Origin: Cystobacter ferrugineus
Lineage (GTDB): Bacteria; Myxococcota; Myxococcia; Myxococcales; Myxococcaceae
Direction: 5' to 3'
Assembly: GCF_001887355.1 (NCBI RefSeq)
Contig: NZ_MPIN01000011.1
Coordinates: 61,169 to 125,168 of the forward strand
DNA length: 64,000 bases
The notes below the pieces were generated by a model. The model worked only from the letters and a program-made list of their open reading frames with translations. It was not told the DNA's origin and searched no databases. A program made the translations under genes and the position numbers. Shown piece after piece: positions 25,561 through 34,372 of the stretch (the first letter of the stretch is position 1; the number at the start of each line of letters is the position of its first letter).

Positions 25561-26516
25561 TCACGGGAAGGTCACGCCGCCAAGGGTGACAAGCCGGCCT
25601 CCGCTCTCGTCCCACAACTTGAGGCTGAAGGTGCCCCGCGCCTCGTGCGCCAGCAGCTCCGTCTCCACCACGACGAGGCCCATCTGGTCCGTCGGAATGG
25701 GCGCGAACTGCCACACCTTCGCCTCCTTCACGTCCTGGCCTTTTCCCACCAGCAGTGCCGCATCCTTGGCCGTCCAGGGGGCCGTGCCGAGGTTCTCCAT
25801 GACCATCGCCACGGCCACCCGCATCACGTCCTCGCCTTTTTCCCGTCGCAGGGTGGTGGAGCGGTAGCTGATGATGGTTCTCGCGGGAAGCGCATTGGCC
25901 GAGGGCTTGGTGATGGTGCTCTGGATGTCCTTGGCCAGGACGCCTTGCCCGTTCTTCGTGTCCACCGTCAACAGCCCGCTGGCGAACAGCCCCGTGATGC
26001 CCAGCCCGCTTCCTTCCGCCTGCGTCCGCACCAACTCCGTTTGAAGCTGCCGGATTCGGGCTTCCTTCTCCTGTACCTCCTCCTGGTAGTCCTCGACGGT
26101 GCGCCGATTGCGGAAGACTTCCACCTGCCGCGCGGCCCGTGCCGGGTGGCCCACCAGCTCGAAGGTAGCGCTCGTTGGGGCGGCACCATCCGCGAAGCGC
26201 ACCACCAGTTTGAGCCGTTCCCCGGACCGGAGTCCTTCCGGGGGATGACGGTGAGGCTTCGCGTCCCCGTGGACACGTCCTCGAAACGCTCGCGCTCTTG
26301 CAACTCCACCGCACCCGGTGGCAGCGGCGAGTCGAACCGGAAAGTGATGGGAAGGCCGGGGCTGATGCACACCTCCGGCGCCTTGTCGGTGGGAGCCGCC
26401 GACAGTTCGAGCCGGTGTGGCGACGCCTCACAGTTCGGAAGAGCTGGCTGCGTGGTAGCGCTGACATCCGCGAGGAGCGCCAGGAGCAACAGCACGGCGG
26501 GGGACGAGGTGAGCAC
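25561..26516 (-). pseudogene. DUF2381 family protein, frameshifted
   Basis: Two overlapping frames together make a typical DUF2381 protein of about 318 residues. The first (from GTG 26516, with GGAGGT upstream) has a signal peptide (AVLLLLALLADVSA) and VCISPGLPITFRFDSPLPPG up to SLTVIP. The second continues PEGLRSGERLKLVVRFADGA, the coiled coil VEDYQEEVQEKEARIRQLQT and the end ARGTFSLKLWDESGGR. The switch falls in a run of five G (26240-26244; five C on the coding strand), where six would restore the frame. DUF2381 proteins are secreted myxobacterial proteins often paired with a Ser/Thr kinase, as here. The indel could be real decay, phase variation or a sequencing error. Confidence 0.8.
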
Positions 26517-26583
26517 GGAGCGGGGACCTCCAGCAGATGGGGTAGAGACTGGAGAAGTGGGCCTCTACCACACCTTCCCGCCC

Positions 26584-26615
26584 GGTAGGGCAGGAGCGCT
26601 CCCAATGCCCCTACC
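26584..26615. terminator. Hairpin between the kinase and DUF2381 genes
   Basis: GGTAGGG (26584-26590) pairs with CCCTACC (26609-26615), enclosing the palindrome GGAGCGCTCC (26593-26602). There is no U-tract. It may attenuate read-through from the kinase into the DUF2381 and toxin genes. Confidence 0.3.
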
Positions 26616-26635
26616 CGCGAACCACTCGGACAGCG

Positions 26636-28492
26636 CTACTCGAAACGGCGCACCGCCTCCACGCCCATGGAGGAAAAGACCTTGGCGGTTTCCGGTCCGC
26701 CATCGGGCTTCACTGGGACGCCACTTCTACCCTCGGCCCCCGCCTCCAGGCAGACCTTGAACGTGTCCCCCGTGGGTGTTCGGGCCTCGGTGAAACGGAA
26801 ATAGGCGCGACCGTCTCCGAAATGGAGCTTGCCGGAGAGGATGGTCTCCTTTGGCAGCTTCCAATGAGGGCCTGGTAGTCCTTCGAGGCTGCCCCCGATA
26901 AGCAACCTCGCGGACGTGACGCCCTCGCGCACGGTGATGAATTTGGAGTCTTCGCGGATGAGGTCGACGAGGCCCGTGTCCCCAATTCCGATGCCGAGCG
27001 TTTCGGTCATGGTTTCGACGGCACCCGCCGGGCACGGCTCGCCTTCGGGGGCGGGACGCACCTGGGCACCGGGACACGCCGTGTTGGCGGCAGCGGCGGC
27101 ACCGACACACCACTTCGCCAAGGGTGAGAGGAGCCCCTTCTGCTGCTTGTCCCCCGGGGGCCTGGGGGCCTGCTGCTTCTTCAAGGCGTCGTCCTTGGGT
27201 CGCGTCACCAGCGAGGCGACGACCGCAGGGGTTTGCTTCGCCGGGGGCGGAGCTGCGGCCCGCTCAATCTCCGGCGGCGGCCACGGGGGCGCCACTTCCT
27301 GACCGGGAAGAGCCTTCCACGTTGGGGAGGAGGCGGAGGACGCCACGGATGGGGACTCGGGCGTCCACCGCCGCGCGAGCCACCACCCGGTAAGGGCCAC
27401 GCCCACCAGCACGGCCATCCACACCGCCGCACGCCGAAGCGCCTGGAGCGCCATGGCCTGCACGGGCACATGCGCCACCGTGGCCGGAGTCGGTGTCGCC
27501 GGGGTGGGCTCCACGGGGGGCACGGCCGCCTCGGGCTTCTCGCGCGCCGCGGCTGCCCGGCGGCCTCGCCTCGCTCCACGGGGGCCGTCATGCAGGGGCA
27601 CCTGCCAGGAAGCATCCGCACGGGCCATCAGGTGCGACAGCTCCTTCACCAACTCCAGGACGCTCGGGTAGCGCTTCTCCGGCGTCTTCTCCAAGAGCTT
27701 CATGCACACGTCACTCACCACCCACGGCACGTTGGGGTTGACGATGTGCGGCGGCAGGGGCTCCTGGTGGATGACGGCCTTCACCGAGGCCTCGTCCTCC
27801 CACGCCACCTCGAAGGGGAAGCGGCGGGTGAGTAGCCGGTAGAGCACCACGCCCAGCGCGTATTGGTCGTCCGCCTTCCCGGGCCGGTAGGTGACTCGCC
27901 GGTCGTTCCAGTGCTCCAGGCCGAAGCGCCACGCCTCCGGGCTGCGGTAGTGGGGCGTCCCCGGGGGGAACAGGCCCTCGGTGAGGGTGGTCTGCCCCTC
28001 ACGCCTGGCGGCCCCGAAGTCCAACAGCACCGGCTCCCCATCCTCGTCGCGCACGACGATGTTGGCTTCCTTCACGTCCCGGTGGACGACATGCCTGTCA
28101 TGTGCCACGGCCAGCCCGCGCGCTACCCCCACCAGCTTGCCCACCACGACCCACGTATCGGGGTTCTCCTCCCAGGCCCACACGTCGAGCGGGCGGCCCT
28201 CGACGTACAGCATCTTCAAGCAGAAGAACTCGGGCAGCGCGGGCGGCCAGTAGCTGAAGCCCACCTGCTGCACGAGGTTCTTGTGCTGGAAGGACATGGC
28301 GAGGATGCCCTCGCGCTCGGCCCACTGCCTGGCTCGGTAGAGCGGGACGAACTTGAGGGCGAACAGGGTGCCAGTCAGCTTGTCCCGTGCCCGGTACACG
28401 GTGCCGTAGCCCCCACGCTCCACCAGCTCTTCGATGATCGCGCCGTTGACGTTCGTGCCGGGCGGCAGGTCCGGCGTGTCCCGCTCGTTCAT
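26636..28492 (-). CDS. Transmembrane Ser/Thr protein kinase
   Basis: The 618-residue protein has an N-terminal kinase domain (about 18-300): ELVERGGYGTVYRA, LFALKFVPL, catalytic HRDVKEANIV, DFGAA and GTPHYRSPEAW. The catalytic loop has E instead of P after K (DVKEAN), seen in this myxobacterial subfamily. A linker follows, then one membrane helix (about 375; VWMAVLVGVALTGWWLA) and a periplasmic region with a Pro/Ala-rich stretch and a small conserved domain (FITVREGVTSARLLIGGSLE, GKLHFGDGRAYFRFTEA). It probably senses an envelope signal. It heads the minus-strand run to DUF2381, toxin and immunity. The start at 28492 has no strong ribosome-binding site. Confidence 0.88.
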   Translation of the reverse strand: MNERDTPDLPPGTNVNGAIIEELVERGGYGTVYRARDKLTGTLFALKFVPLYRARQWAEREGILAMSFQHKNLVQQVGFSYWPPALPEFFCLKMLYVEGRPLDVWAWEENPDTWVVVGKLVGVARGLAVAHDRHVVHRDVKEANIVVRDEDGEPVLLDFGAARREGQTTLTEGLFPPGTPHYRSPEAWRFGLEHWNDRRVTYRPGKADDQYALGVVLYRLLTRRFPFEVAWEDEASVKAVIHQEPLPPHIVNPNVPWVVSDVCMKLLEKTPEKRYPSVLELVKELSHLMARADASWQVPLHDGPRGARRGRRAAAAREKPEAAVPPVEPTPATPTPATVAHVPVQAMALQALRRAAVWMAVLVGVALTGWWLARRWTPESPSVASSASSPTWKALPGQEVAPPWPPPEIERAAAPPPAKQTPAVVASLVTRPKDDALKKQQAPRPPGDKQQKGLLSPLAKWCVGAAAAANTACPGAQVRPAPEGEPCPAGAVETMTETLGIGIGDTGLVDLIREDSKFITVREGVTSARLLIGGSLEGLPGPHWKLPKETILSGKLHFGDGRAYFRFTEARTPTGDTFKVCLEAGAEGRSGVPVKPDGGPETAKVFSSMGVEAVRRFE

Positions 28493-28613
28493 GGCGCTAC
28501 ACGCTAGCAGCTCCGCGGGGCGGATACCTACCTGGTGAGACTCCCTCACGGGGCCAACTTCTCGGACAGGGTGGCCACTCCCTGGCGAGCGGCGGCATGA
28601 GCCGCTGGGCGTG

Positions 28614-29567
28614 CTACATCGGGTGATGAAGCACGTGCGACTGCTCCCGGGCGCGCACGTCCACCGCCTCCACGCCGCTCGTGGCCCGCGCGGCGCGGAA
28701 GTGCTCGAGCAGCAGCGACGCCACCTTGTCCGGCGCCTCGAGCGGCAGGGCATGGCCCTCCTCGGGCAGCAGGCGCACGATGGGGCGCTGCTCGAAGTAC
28801 GGCTCCAGTCCCCGGGTGAACGTCTTGCGCAGGGCCGGATCCCGCTCGCCCCAGATGAGCATCAGCGGGGCGCGCGCACGTGGCGTGGCGAGCAGCCGGC
28901 GCCGGCCCCCGGGCGTGAAGAGGAAGCGGAACAGCTCGCGGTAGTAGGTGATGGGCGGGCGCGCCGCCTCGGGCCGCGCGAAGTGGGCCTCGTACTCCGC
29001 CAGCTTTCCCAGAGGCACGCGTGAGGCGTCCACCATCTGCCGCCGCAGCATCCAGGACACCAGGACACCGCCCCCCGCGGACAACAGTCGCTCGGGCAAC
29101 CACGGCAGTTGGAAGAAGAAGGAGTACCAGGAGCGCAGCATCTGCGCGGGTTTGACCATCTCGCGCACGAGCAGCGCCGGATGCGGGGCGTTGACCACGG
29201 CCAGCCGGTCCACCACCTCCGGGTGATGGGCGGCCACGTGGAAGGCGATGATGCCGCCCCAGTCGTGCCCCACCAGGTGCACCGGCCGGTCCGGACTCAG
29301 GTGCCGCGCCAGGTGGACGACATCCGTCGCCAGGGTGTCCAGGTCGTAGCCCGTCTCGGGCCGCTCCGTGTCGCCATAGCCCCGCATGTCCGGCGCGACG
29401 ACGCGAAAGCCCGCCGCCGCCAGCGGACCCATCACCTCGCGCCAGCTCTCGGACAATTCGGGGAACCCATGGAGCAGGAGCACGAGGGGCCCCTGGGCGG
29501 GCCCCGCCTCCAGGGCCTGCATGCGGAGACCGGGCAGCGAGACGGGACGGGAGAAGATGGCGTTCAT
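28614..29567 (-). CDS. Alpha/beta hydrolase, epoxide hydrolase-like
   Basis: The 317-residue protein has the oxyanion motif LLHGFPELSESW, the nucleophile elbow VHLVGHDWGG (aspartate nucleophile, as in epoxide hydrolases and haloalkane dehalogenases), a cap region (about 150-225) with the cap-type motif PPITYYRELFRF, the acid residue in LMLIWGERDPAL and the catalytic histidine in EEGHALPLEAP. It likely hydrolyses small epoxides or esters in the cytoplasm. It diverges from the rhomboid gene. The ATG at 29567 was chosen because sequence upstream has no hydrolase-like content; a GGAGA lies about 15 nt before it. Confidence 0.9.
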   Translation of the reverse strand: MNAIFSRPVSLPGLRMQALEAGPAQGPLVLLLHGFPELSESWREVMGPLAAAGFRVVAPDMRGYGDTERPETGYDLDTLATDVVHLARHLSPDRPVHLVGHDWGGIIAFHVAAHHPEVVDRLAVVNAPHPALLVREMVKPAQMLRSWYSFFFQLPWLPERLLSAGGGVLVSWMLRRQMVDASRVPLGKLAEYEAHFARPEAARPPITYYRELFRFLFTPGGRRRLLATPRARAPLMLIWGERDPALRKTFTRGLEPYFEQRPIVRLLPEEGHALPLEAPDKVASLLLEHFRAARATSGVEAVDVRAREQSHVLHHPM

Positions 29568-29690
29568 GGCCGTACAGTTAAGAATCTCCTCCCGCGCCAG
29601 GAAGCGCCCCGCACGGTCGTCCGCTCCCCCACAAGCAGGAGGGAAAGCGCTGCCCCGGCGCGCCGCAGTGGGCATGATGGGGCTCGCGCG

Positions 29691-30464
29691 ATGATTCCTC
29701 TCAGTGACGACAACCCCACGCTCCGCAGTCCCGTCATCACCTACCTGTTCCTGGGTGCCATCGGCGCCACCTGGGTGCTCGTCCAGGGAGCGGGCTTCAA
29801 TCCCATGGTGCTGGCCGCCAGCGTGTGCAACCTCGGGCTCGTGCCGGGCGAGCTCACCGGCCTGGCCCCCGAGGGCTTCCCCGTGCAAATCGGAGAGGGC
29901 CTCGCGTGCGTGGTGGACCGCGAGCCCATCAACACCCTCACGCCCCTCACGTCCATGTTCCTGCATGGAAGCTGGAGCCACATCCTCGGCAACTGCCTCT
30001 TCTTCTGGGTGTTCGGCAACAACGTGGAAGACAGCATGGGGCGGCTGCGCTTCATCCTCTTCTACATCGTGTGTGGCCTGGCGGCGGCGGCGGCACAGGT
30101 GCTCGTGGACCCCTCCTCCCCCATCCCCATGGTGGGAGCCTCGGGCGCCATCTCCGGCGTCATGGGCGCCTACCTGCTGCTCTACCCGCGCGTGCGGGTG
30201 AACATGCTCTTCATCTTCATCATCTTCTTCCGGGTGATTCCCCTGCCCGCCTGGCTGGTGCTCCTCTATTGGTTCGGTCTCCAGGTCATCACCGGCCTGC
30301 CCCAGCTCAACTCCCTGAGCGCCGAGGGCGGCAGTGGCGTGGCGGTGTGGGCCCACGTGGGTGGATTCGTCGCGGGGCTCGTCCTCATCAAGTTCTTCGA
30401 GAACCCCCGGCTCACCCGTCAGCGCTCGGGATGGCGGCACCGGCTGCATCCCGACCATCCGTGA
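29691..30464 (+). CDS. Rhomboid-family intramembrane serine protease
   Basis: The 257-residue polytopic protein has the rhomboid core: TSMFLHGSWSHILGNCLFFW (loop and helix after the first spans), the catalytic serine in MVGASGAISGVMGAYL, and the catalytic histidine in GVAVWAHVGGFVAGL. Six membrane helices are expected. It cleaves membrane-embedded substrates. An insert after helix 1 contains two cysteines (SVCNLGLVP, GLACVVDREPI) that could form a periplasmic disulfide. The ATG at 29691 follows a short leader, without a clear Shine-Dalgarno, and shares its promoter region with the divergent hydrolase. Confidence 0.92.
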   Translation: MIPLSDDNPTLRSPVITYLFLGAIGATWVLVQGAGFNPMVLAASVCNLGLVPGELTGLAPEGFPVQIGEGLACVVDREPINTLTPLTSMFLHGSWSHILGNCLFFWVFGNNVEDSMGRLRFILFYIVCGLAAAAAQVLVDPSSPIPMVGASGAISGVMGAYLLLYPRVRVNMLFIFIIFFRVIPLPAWLVLLYWFGLQVITGLPQLNSLSAEGGSGVAVWAHVGGFVAGLVLIKFFENPRLTRQRSGWRHRLHPDHP

Positions 30465-30559
30465 GAGCGCTCGGAACGAGTCGGGAAGGAACACGCCGGT
30501 TCGTCTGTTCCGGCGTCCGCGCCAGGGCATGAAGCTTGCTCCCTGGACAGCAATCACCC

Positions 30560-30582
30560 CCGGGGAGCCGGCCGCTCCCCGG
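30560..30582 (+). promoter_or_regulatory. Perfect hairpin just upstream of the esterase gene
   Basis: CCGGGGAGC (30560-30568) pairs perfectly with GCTCCCCGG (30574-30582) around a CGGCC loop, ending 25 nt before the esterase ATG. A second hairpin (ACGCCGG 30493-30499 with CCGGCGT 30510-30516) lies upstream. These may be the rhomboid terminator or an esterase leader structure; neither has a U-tract. Confidence 0.35.
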
Positions 30583-30607
30583 AGACAGTCCGTGAGGTCG
30601 TGGCAAG

Positions 30608-32329
30608 ATGCGCTGGGGTAGGCAGTTGCGGTGTGGCATTGCGCGGCACTCGCCGCTCCTCGTGGCGATGCTGAGTCTGGGGCTGTGGGACTCGCCCCCG
30701 CGGGCCTCGACCCGCATGGAGAACGAGCCCCTGTTGCCCCAGGGCCTCACGCTCGAGATTCCTCCGCCGCAGACGGTGAACGAGGAGGAGGTGCTGCGCA
30801 TCACCATCCCCGTGAAGGGCGGCCGTCCAGGCACCCGCGTCTTCGTGGAGGGCCTGCCCCCCGGGGCCCTCTGGCACGAGCCGTCGCGCACCCTCACCTT
30901 CCAGCCGGACTTCATCCAGGGCGGGTGGCGCCACGAGGTGACGTTCACCGCCGTGGATGGTGAGCAGAAGGTCCAGGGCGAGTTGATGGTGACGGTGCGC
31001 GACACCGTGCGCACGCCCGAGCCCCGCATCGTCCAGCGCGAGGAGGAGGCCGGCAGCCTGCGCCTGACGCTGGAGCAGCCCACGAACACGTGGCTGGACA
31101 GCCCGAACCAGGCCGGCCGTACCTTCCCGGCGGTGGTGACGGTGCCCCTGGCCGCCACGGCCCGCCAGCCCATGGCGGTGACGGTGCGCCTGCACGGAGT
31201 GGGCAACTGGCCCCCCTCGCCCGAGGTCGCCCGGGACCGCTTCGTCATCCAGCCGAGCGATCCCCAGCTCACCTATTGGTATGGCTATTCGGAGGACGCG
31301 CTCCGGGGCACCGCGCCCAAGGGCAGCGTGCCGCCGTACACCGCGCGCCGGGTGCTGGCGCTGCTGGAGTGGGTGCTGCGCAGCTATCCCGGAGCCGATC
31401 CCAACCGGGTCTTCGTCGAGGGTGACTCCATGGGCGGCGCGGGCGCGCTGACGCTGGGGCTGCTGGACGCCCGGCACTTCGCGGGGGTGTTCGCCCGCCA
31501 TGCCCAGCCCGTGGCGCGGGCCCACCGGCCCTGGCGGCTGGCGCAGCTCTCGTCCCTGTGGGGCATGCCGGAGAAGGAGCTGCCGGGGCCCGAGGGCCTG
31601 GGCGTCTGGAGCCGGCTGGACATGACGCGCGCCCTGCGCGACGAGCCCGAGGCGCGCTCACAATTCCTCATCCTGGAGCACGGCAAGGACGACCCCATCA
31701 TCCACTTCGGCTCCATGGTGAGCCCCAGCACCCTCACCGGCTCCTCCTTCTACGAGACGCTGCAATCCCAGCACATCGGCCACGTCGCCGTGTGGCACGA
31801 GGGCGGCCACATCGAGCCGGATCCCTGGCTCGGGGAGCGCTGGTGGGACCGGGGCTGGAATCCGCGCTCGGACTCCAAGTCCTTCCTGCGGCGGGACCTG
31901 GCCTTCCCGGCCTTCAGCCGCTCGTCCTGGGATGGAGATCCGGGCCGGGGCGGCAACGGACAGCGGCCGTGGCGCAAGGAGTCCGGCTACGCGGGAGACC
32001 CCAAGGTGGCGGGCGATACGGGCTGGGATGGGGACGTGGCGGGCATGTTCAACCGGGCGCTGCGCTGGGACGCCAGCCGGGTGGTGGACACCCCCCAGCG
32101 CTTCGTGATGCCGCTGCGCGCGGTGCTCGGCCCCGGCGTCACCACCACCCCCCAGGTGGACGTGACGCCCCGGCGCTTGCAGCGCTTCCAGTGCCTGCCG
32201 GGCGAGCGCATCCGCTGGTCCTTCGGGCGCGCCCACGGCACCGTCTTCGCCGCGCCGGACGGGGGCGTCACCGTGCCCCGCCTCAACCTGCGCGGGAACT
32301 GGACGCCGCTCGTGCTCGAGCGCGGCTGA
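30608..32329 (+). CDS. Secreted alpha/beta hydrolase (esterase/depolymerase-like)
   Basis: The 573-residue protein has a signal peptide (LLVAMLSLGLWDSPPRAS), a short Ig-like putative domain (about 40-150; LEIPPPQTVNEEEVLRITIP, LTFQPDFIQGGWRHEVTFTA), and an alpha/beta hydrolase with the nucleophile in VFVEGDSMGGAGAL, the acid in ILEHGKDDPIIHFG and the histidine in WHEGGHIEPDP. The elbow GDSMGG and DD acid fit secreted PHB-depolymerase-like or feruloyl-esterase-like enzymes. A C-terminal beta-rich segment (about 450-573) may bind substrate. It should be exported to attack polymers or prey material; the substrate is unknown. Confidence 0.8.
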   Translation: MRWGRQLRCGIARHSPLLVAMLSLGLWDSPPRASTRMENEPLLPQGLTLEIPPPQTVNEEEVLRITIPVKGGRPGTRVFVEGLPPGALWHEPSRTLTFQPDFIQGGWRHEVTFTAVDGEQKVQGELMVTVRDTVRTPEPRIVQREEEAGSLRLTLEQPTNTWLDSPNQAGRTFPAVVTVPLAATARQPMAVTVRLHGVGNWPPSPEVARDRFVIQPSDPQLTYWYGYSEDALRGTAPKGSVPPYTARRVLALLEWVLRSYPGADPNRVFVEGDSMGGAGALTLGLLDARHFAGVFARHAQPVARAHRPWRLAQLSSLWGMPEKELPGPEGLGVWSRLDMTRALRDEPEARSQFLILEHGKDDPIIHFGSMVSPSTLTGSSFYETLQSQHIGHVAVWHEGGHIEPDPWLGERWWDRGWNPRSDSKSFLRRDLAFPAFSRSSWDGDPGRGGNGQRPWRKESGYAGDPKVAGDTGWDGDVAGMFNRALRWDASRVVDTPQRFVMPLRAVLGPGVTTTPQVDVTPRRLQRFQCLPGERIRWSFGRAHGTVFAAPDGGVTVPRLNLRGNWTPLVLERG

Positions 32330-32335
32330 GCCGGC

Positions 32336-34315
32336 TCACGGCTTGCCCGGCTCCGTGCTGAAGGCGAGCCGTTGGATCTGCCGGTTCACCTCCTCCTGCG
32401 CCTCGCGCTGCTCCTGGGCGAGCCGCTCCAGCTCCCGGGCGATCGCCTCCAGCCGATCCTCCTGCTCGTTGAGCTTGGTGACGAAGCGCGCGACCAGCTC
32501 GCGCTGCGGCGTGCCGCTCTTGAGCGATTCGATGTTGGCCCGGATGCGCTCCTGATCCTTGAAGAGTTGCGCCCGCTCCTCCGTGCGCTGGCGCACCTCC
32601 TCGGAGCGCCGCGCCACGCGCTCGCGCAGGGAGATGATCTCCCGCAGGCTCCGGGCCACGCGCTCGTCGATGAAGCCCGAGCTCAAGAAGAAGTTCACCT
32701 CGTCCAGGCCCGTGTTGGCGAGCAGGTAGGTGCGCTGGCGGCCCGAGGACTCCGTCACGGAGAACGTCTCCGTCGCCCCCGCGGCCAGCCCCCGCGTGAA
32801 GCGCCAGTAGTGGTCCGTCGTCTCGTCGGGCGCGCCCACCTGATCCAACCGCCAGCCCTCCGTGCGCGGGTGCTCCAGGAAGAGGATCTGCGCGCGCCTG
32901 GCCTTGTTGCGCAGGTGGTAGTGGGTGCGCCGCATCATCACGAACTCCACCGTCAGCACGCCATGGCTCACCATCGCCCGGCGCACCGGCCCCTCCTCGG
33001 AGCGGTCCTCCACCGACACCACGAACCCGAGCTCCACCGCGTAGGGCACGAGGCGCCGGTCCTCCGGCTTCATCGTGTCCAGCATCGCCTCGCCCACGTA
33101 CGTGTCCCCCTCCGTCACCGTCACCGGGCCCCCCTCCAGGGTGAGCCCCGTGGTGTTGCGCAGCTCGAGGCACGCCAGGGGGTTCTTCTCGCGCGTGGCT
33201 CGGTTGTAGAGCAGCACCCGCCGCCCCTCGAAGGGCCGGTGCAGGATGGGCACCAGCGCGCTCTGGTTGCGGCGCACCGTCACCGGGTGCTGCACGCGGT
33301 ACTCGAAGAGCTCGCCCACCTCCTTCGTCACCGTCTGCACCGCCGCGCTGCGCTCCTGGGCCTCGCGCCGGGGCATGCCCCCGCTCGACATGGCCCGCAT
33401 CATGGGCGCGGGGACGGACGCGGCCATGGGCGCCACCGCCGCGTCCACCTCGGCGGCCATCTCCCGCACCGCGCCAAACCCCTCCTCGGGAATGACGGGC
33501 GCGACGGCCGCCTCGGTGCGCACCTCCACCACGGGCCGCCGCAGGTAGCGCGGGTTGTACAGGTCGTGCACGAAGGACACCGGCAGCCCGGCCATGAGCG
33601 CCAGCTCCACCTGCTCCCAGTCCTCGTCCCCGGTGTTGTCCACCACCGCCCAGCCCTGGAGCACCGGCGGCTTTCCCTCCTCCAGGAGGATGCGGTAGCT
33701 CGTCTTCCACACCGGCGCTTCCAGCACGTAGGACACGAACAGCTCGCGCTTGCCCTCGCCCGCGGTGAGCACCGACACCCGCTTGCTGTCCTTCTTGTAC
33801 GAGGAGAGCATCGTGGCCAGGTAGAACTCCAGGTCCGCGCGCACGGCTTCATCCAGGAAGGTGAGCTCCGCCACCTCCAGCAAGTCGAAGCCGCGCAGCG
33901 CCCCGCCCACCAGCAGCGTCAGGTAGGGCCGCTGCAGCACCGTGTCGCCCTCCGCGACGGGCAGGGAGTCGAGTCCCACGATGACGCCCTCCACGAGCTG
34001 CTCCGTGCCCACGCGCGCCCGCACCCGCGCGCCCTTCACCTGCCCGAGCAGCGCGGTGAGGCTGCCCGACTCGGGGATGCGCAGGGTGATGTCCTGGAGC
34101 CGCTGCTCCAGGGGCCGCGTGGAGTCGTAGCTCACCGCCGACACGGAGCCGCCCGACAGGTCCAGCACCGTCATGGACTTGAGGACGTCGTTCATGTCCC
34201 GCGCCTTGAAGTCCAGGTGGAGCGTCTCCCCTCCCTCCACCGTGCCCCGGCGCTCGAAGTAGCCAACGCCATGCTTGTAGAGAACAACGCGGCGGATGGG
34301 CAACGACAGGGGCAT
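32336..34315 (-). CDS. DUF4139 domain protein with C-terminal coiled coil
   Basis: The 659-residue protein has the DUF4139-type core (about 180-540): VWKTSYRILLEEGKPPVLQG, WAVVDNTGDEDWEQVELAL and the matching EFRVQHPVTVRRNQSALVPI beta-rich region. Its start (LPIRRVVLYKHGVGYFERRG) is typical of the group. The end (about 555-650; REIISLRERVARRSEEVRQR, LNEQEDRLEAIARELERLAQ) is a long coiled coil. No signal peptide is seen, so it appears cytoplasmic. Function is unknown; related proteins include MuiA-like factors. The ATG at 34315 with GGAG nine bases upstream is preferred over one 12 codons earlier. Confidence 0.82.
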   Translation of the reverse strand: MPLSLPIRRVVLYKHGVGYFERRGTVEGGETLHLDFKARDMNDVLKSMTVLDLSGGSVSAVSYDSTRPLEQRLQDITLRIPESGSLTALLGQVKGARVRARVGTEQLVEGVIVGLDSLPVAEGDTVLQRPYLTLLVGGALRGFDLLEVAELTFLDEAVRADLEFYLATMLSSYKKDSKRVSVLTAGEGKRELFVSYVLEAPVWKTSYRILLEEGKPPVLQGWAVVDNTGDEDWEQVELALMAGLPVSFVHDLYNPRYLRRPVVEVRTEAAVAPVIPEEGFGAVREMAAEVDAAVAPMAASVPAPMMRAMSSGGMPRREAQERSAAVQTVTKEVGELFEYRVQHPVTVRRNQSALVPILHRPFEGRRVLLYNRATREKNPLACLELRNTTGLTLEGGPVTVTEGDTYVGEAMLDTMKPEDRRLVPYAVELGFVVSVEDRSEEGPVRRAMVSHGVLTVEFVMMRRTHYHLRNKARRAQILFLEHPRTEGWRLDQVGAPDETTDHYWRFTRGLAAGATETFSVTESSGRQRTYLLANTGLDEVNFFLSSGFIDERVARSLREIISLRERVARRSEEVRQRTEERAQLFKDQERIRANIESLKSGTPQRELVARFVTKLNEQEDRLEAIARELERLAQEQREAQEEVNRQIQRLAFSTEPGKP

Positions 34316-34372
34316 GCACACGGCTCCAGCGAGAGGTGGGAGAGGCTTCACCCCCGGTGTATCAAGTCCCCC

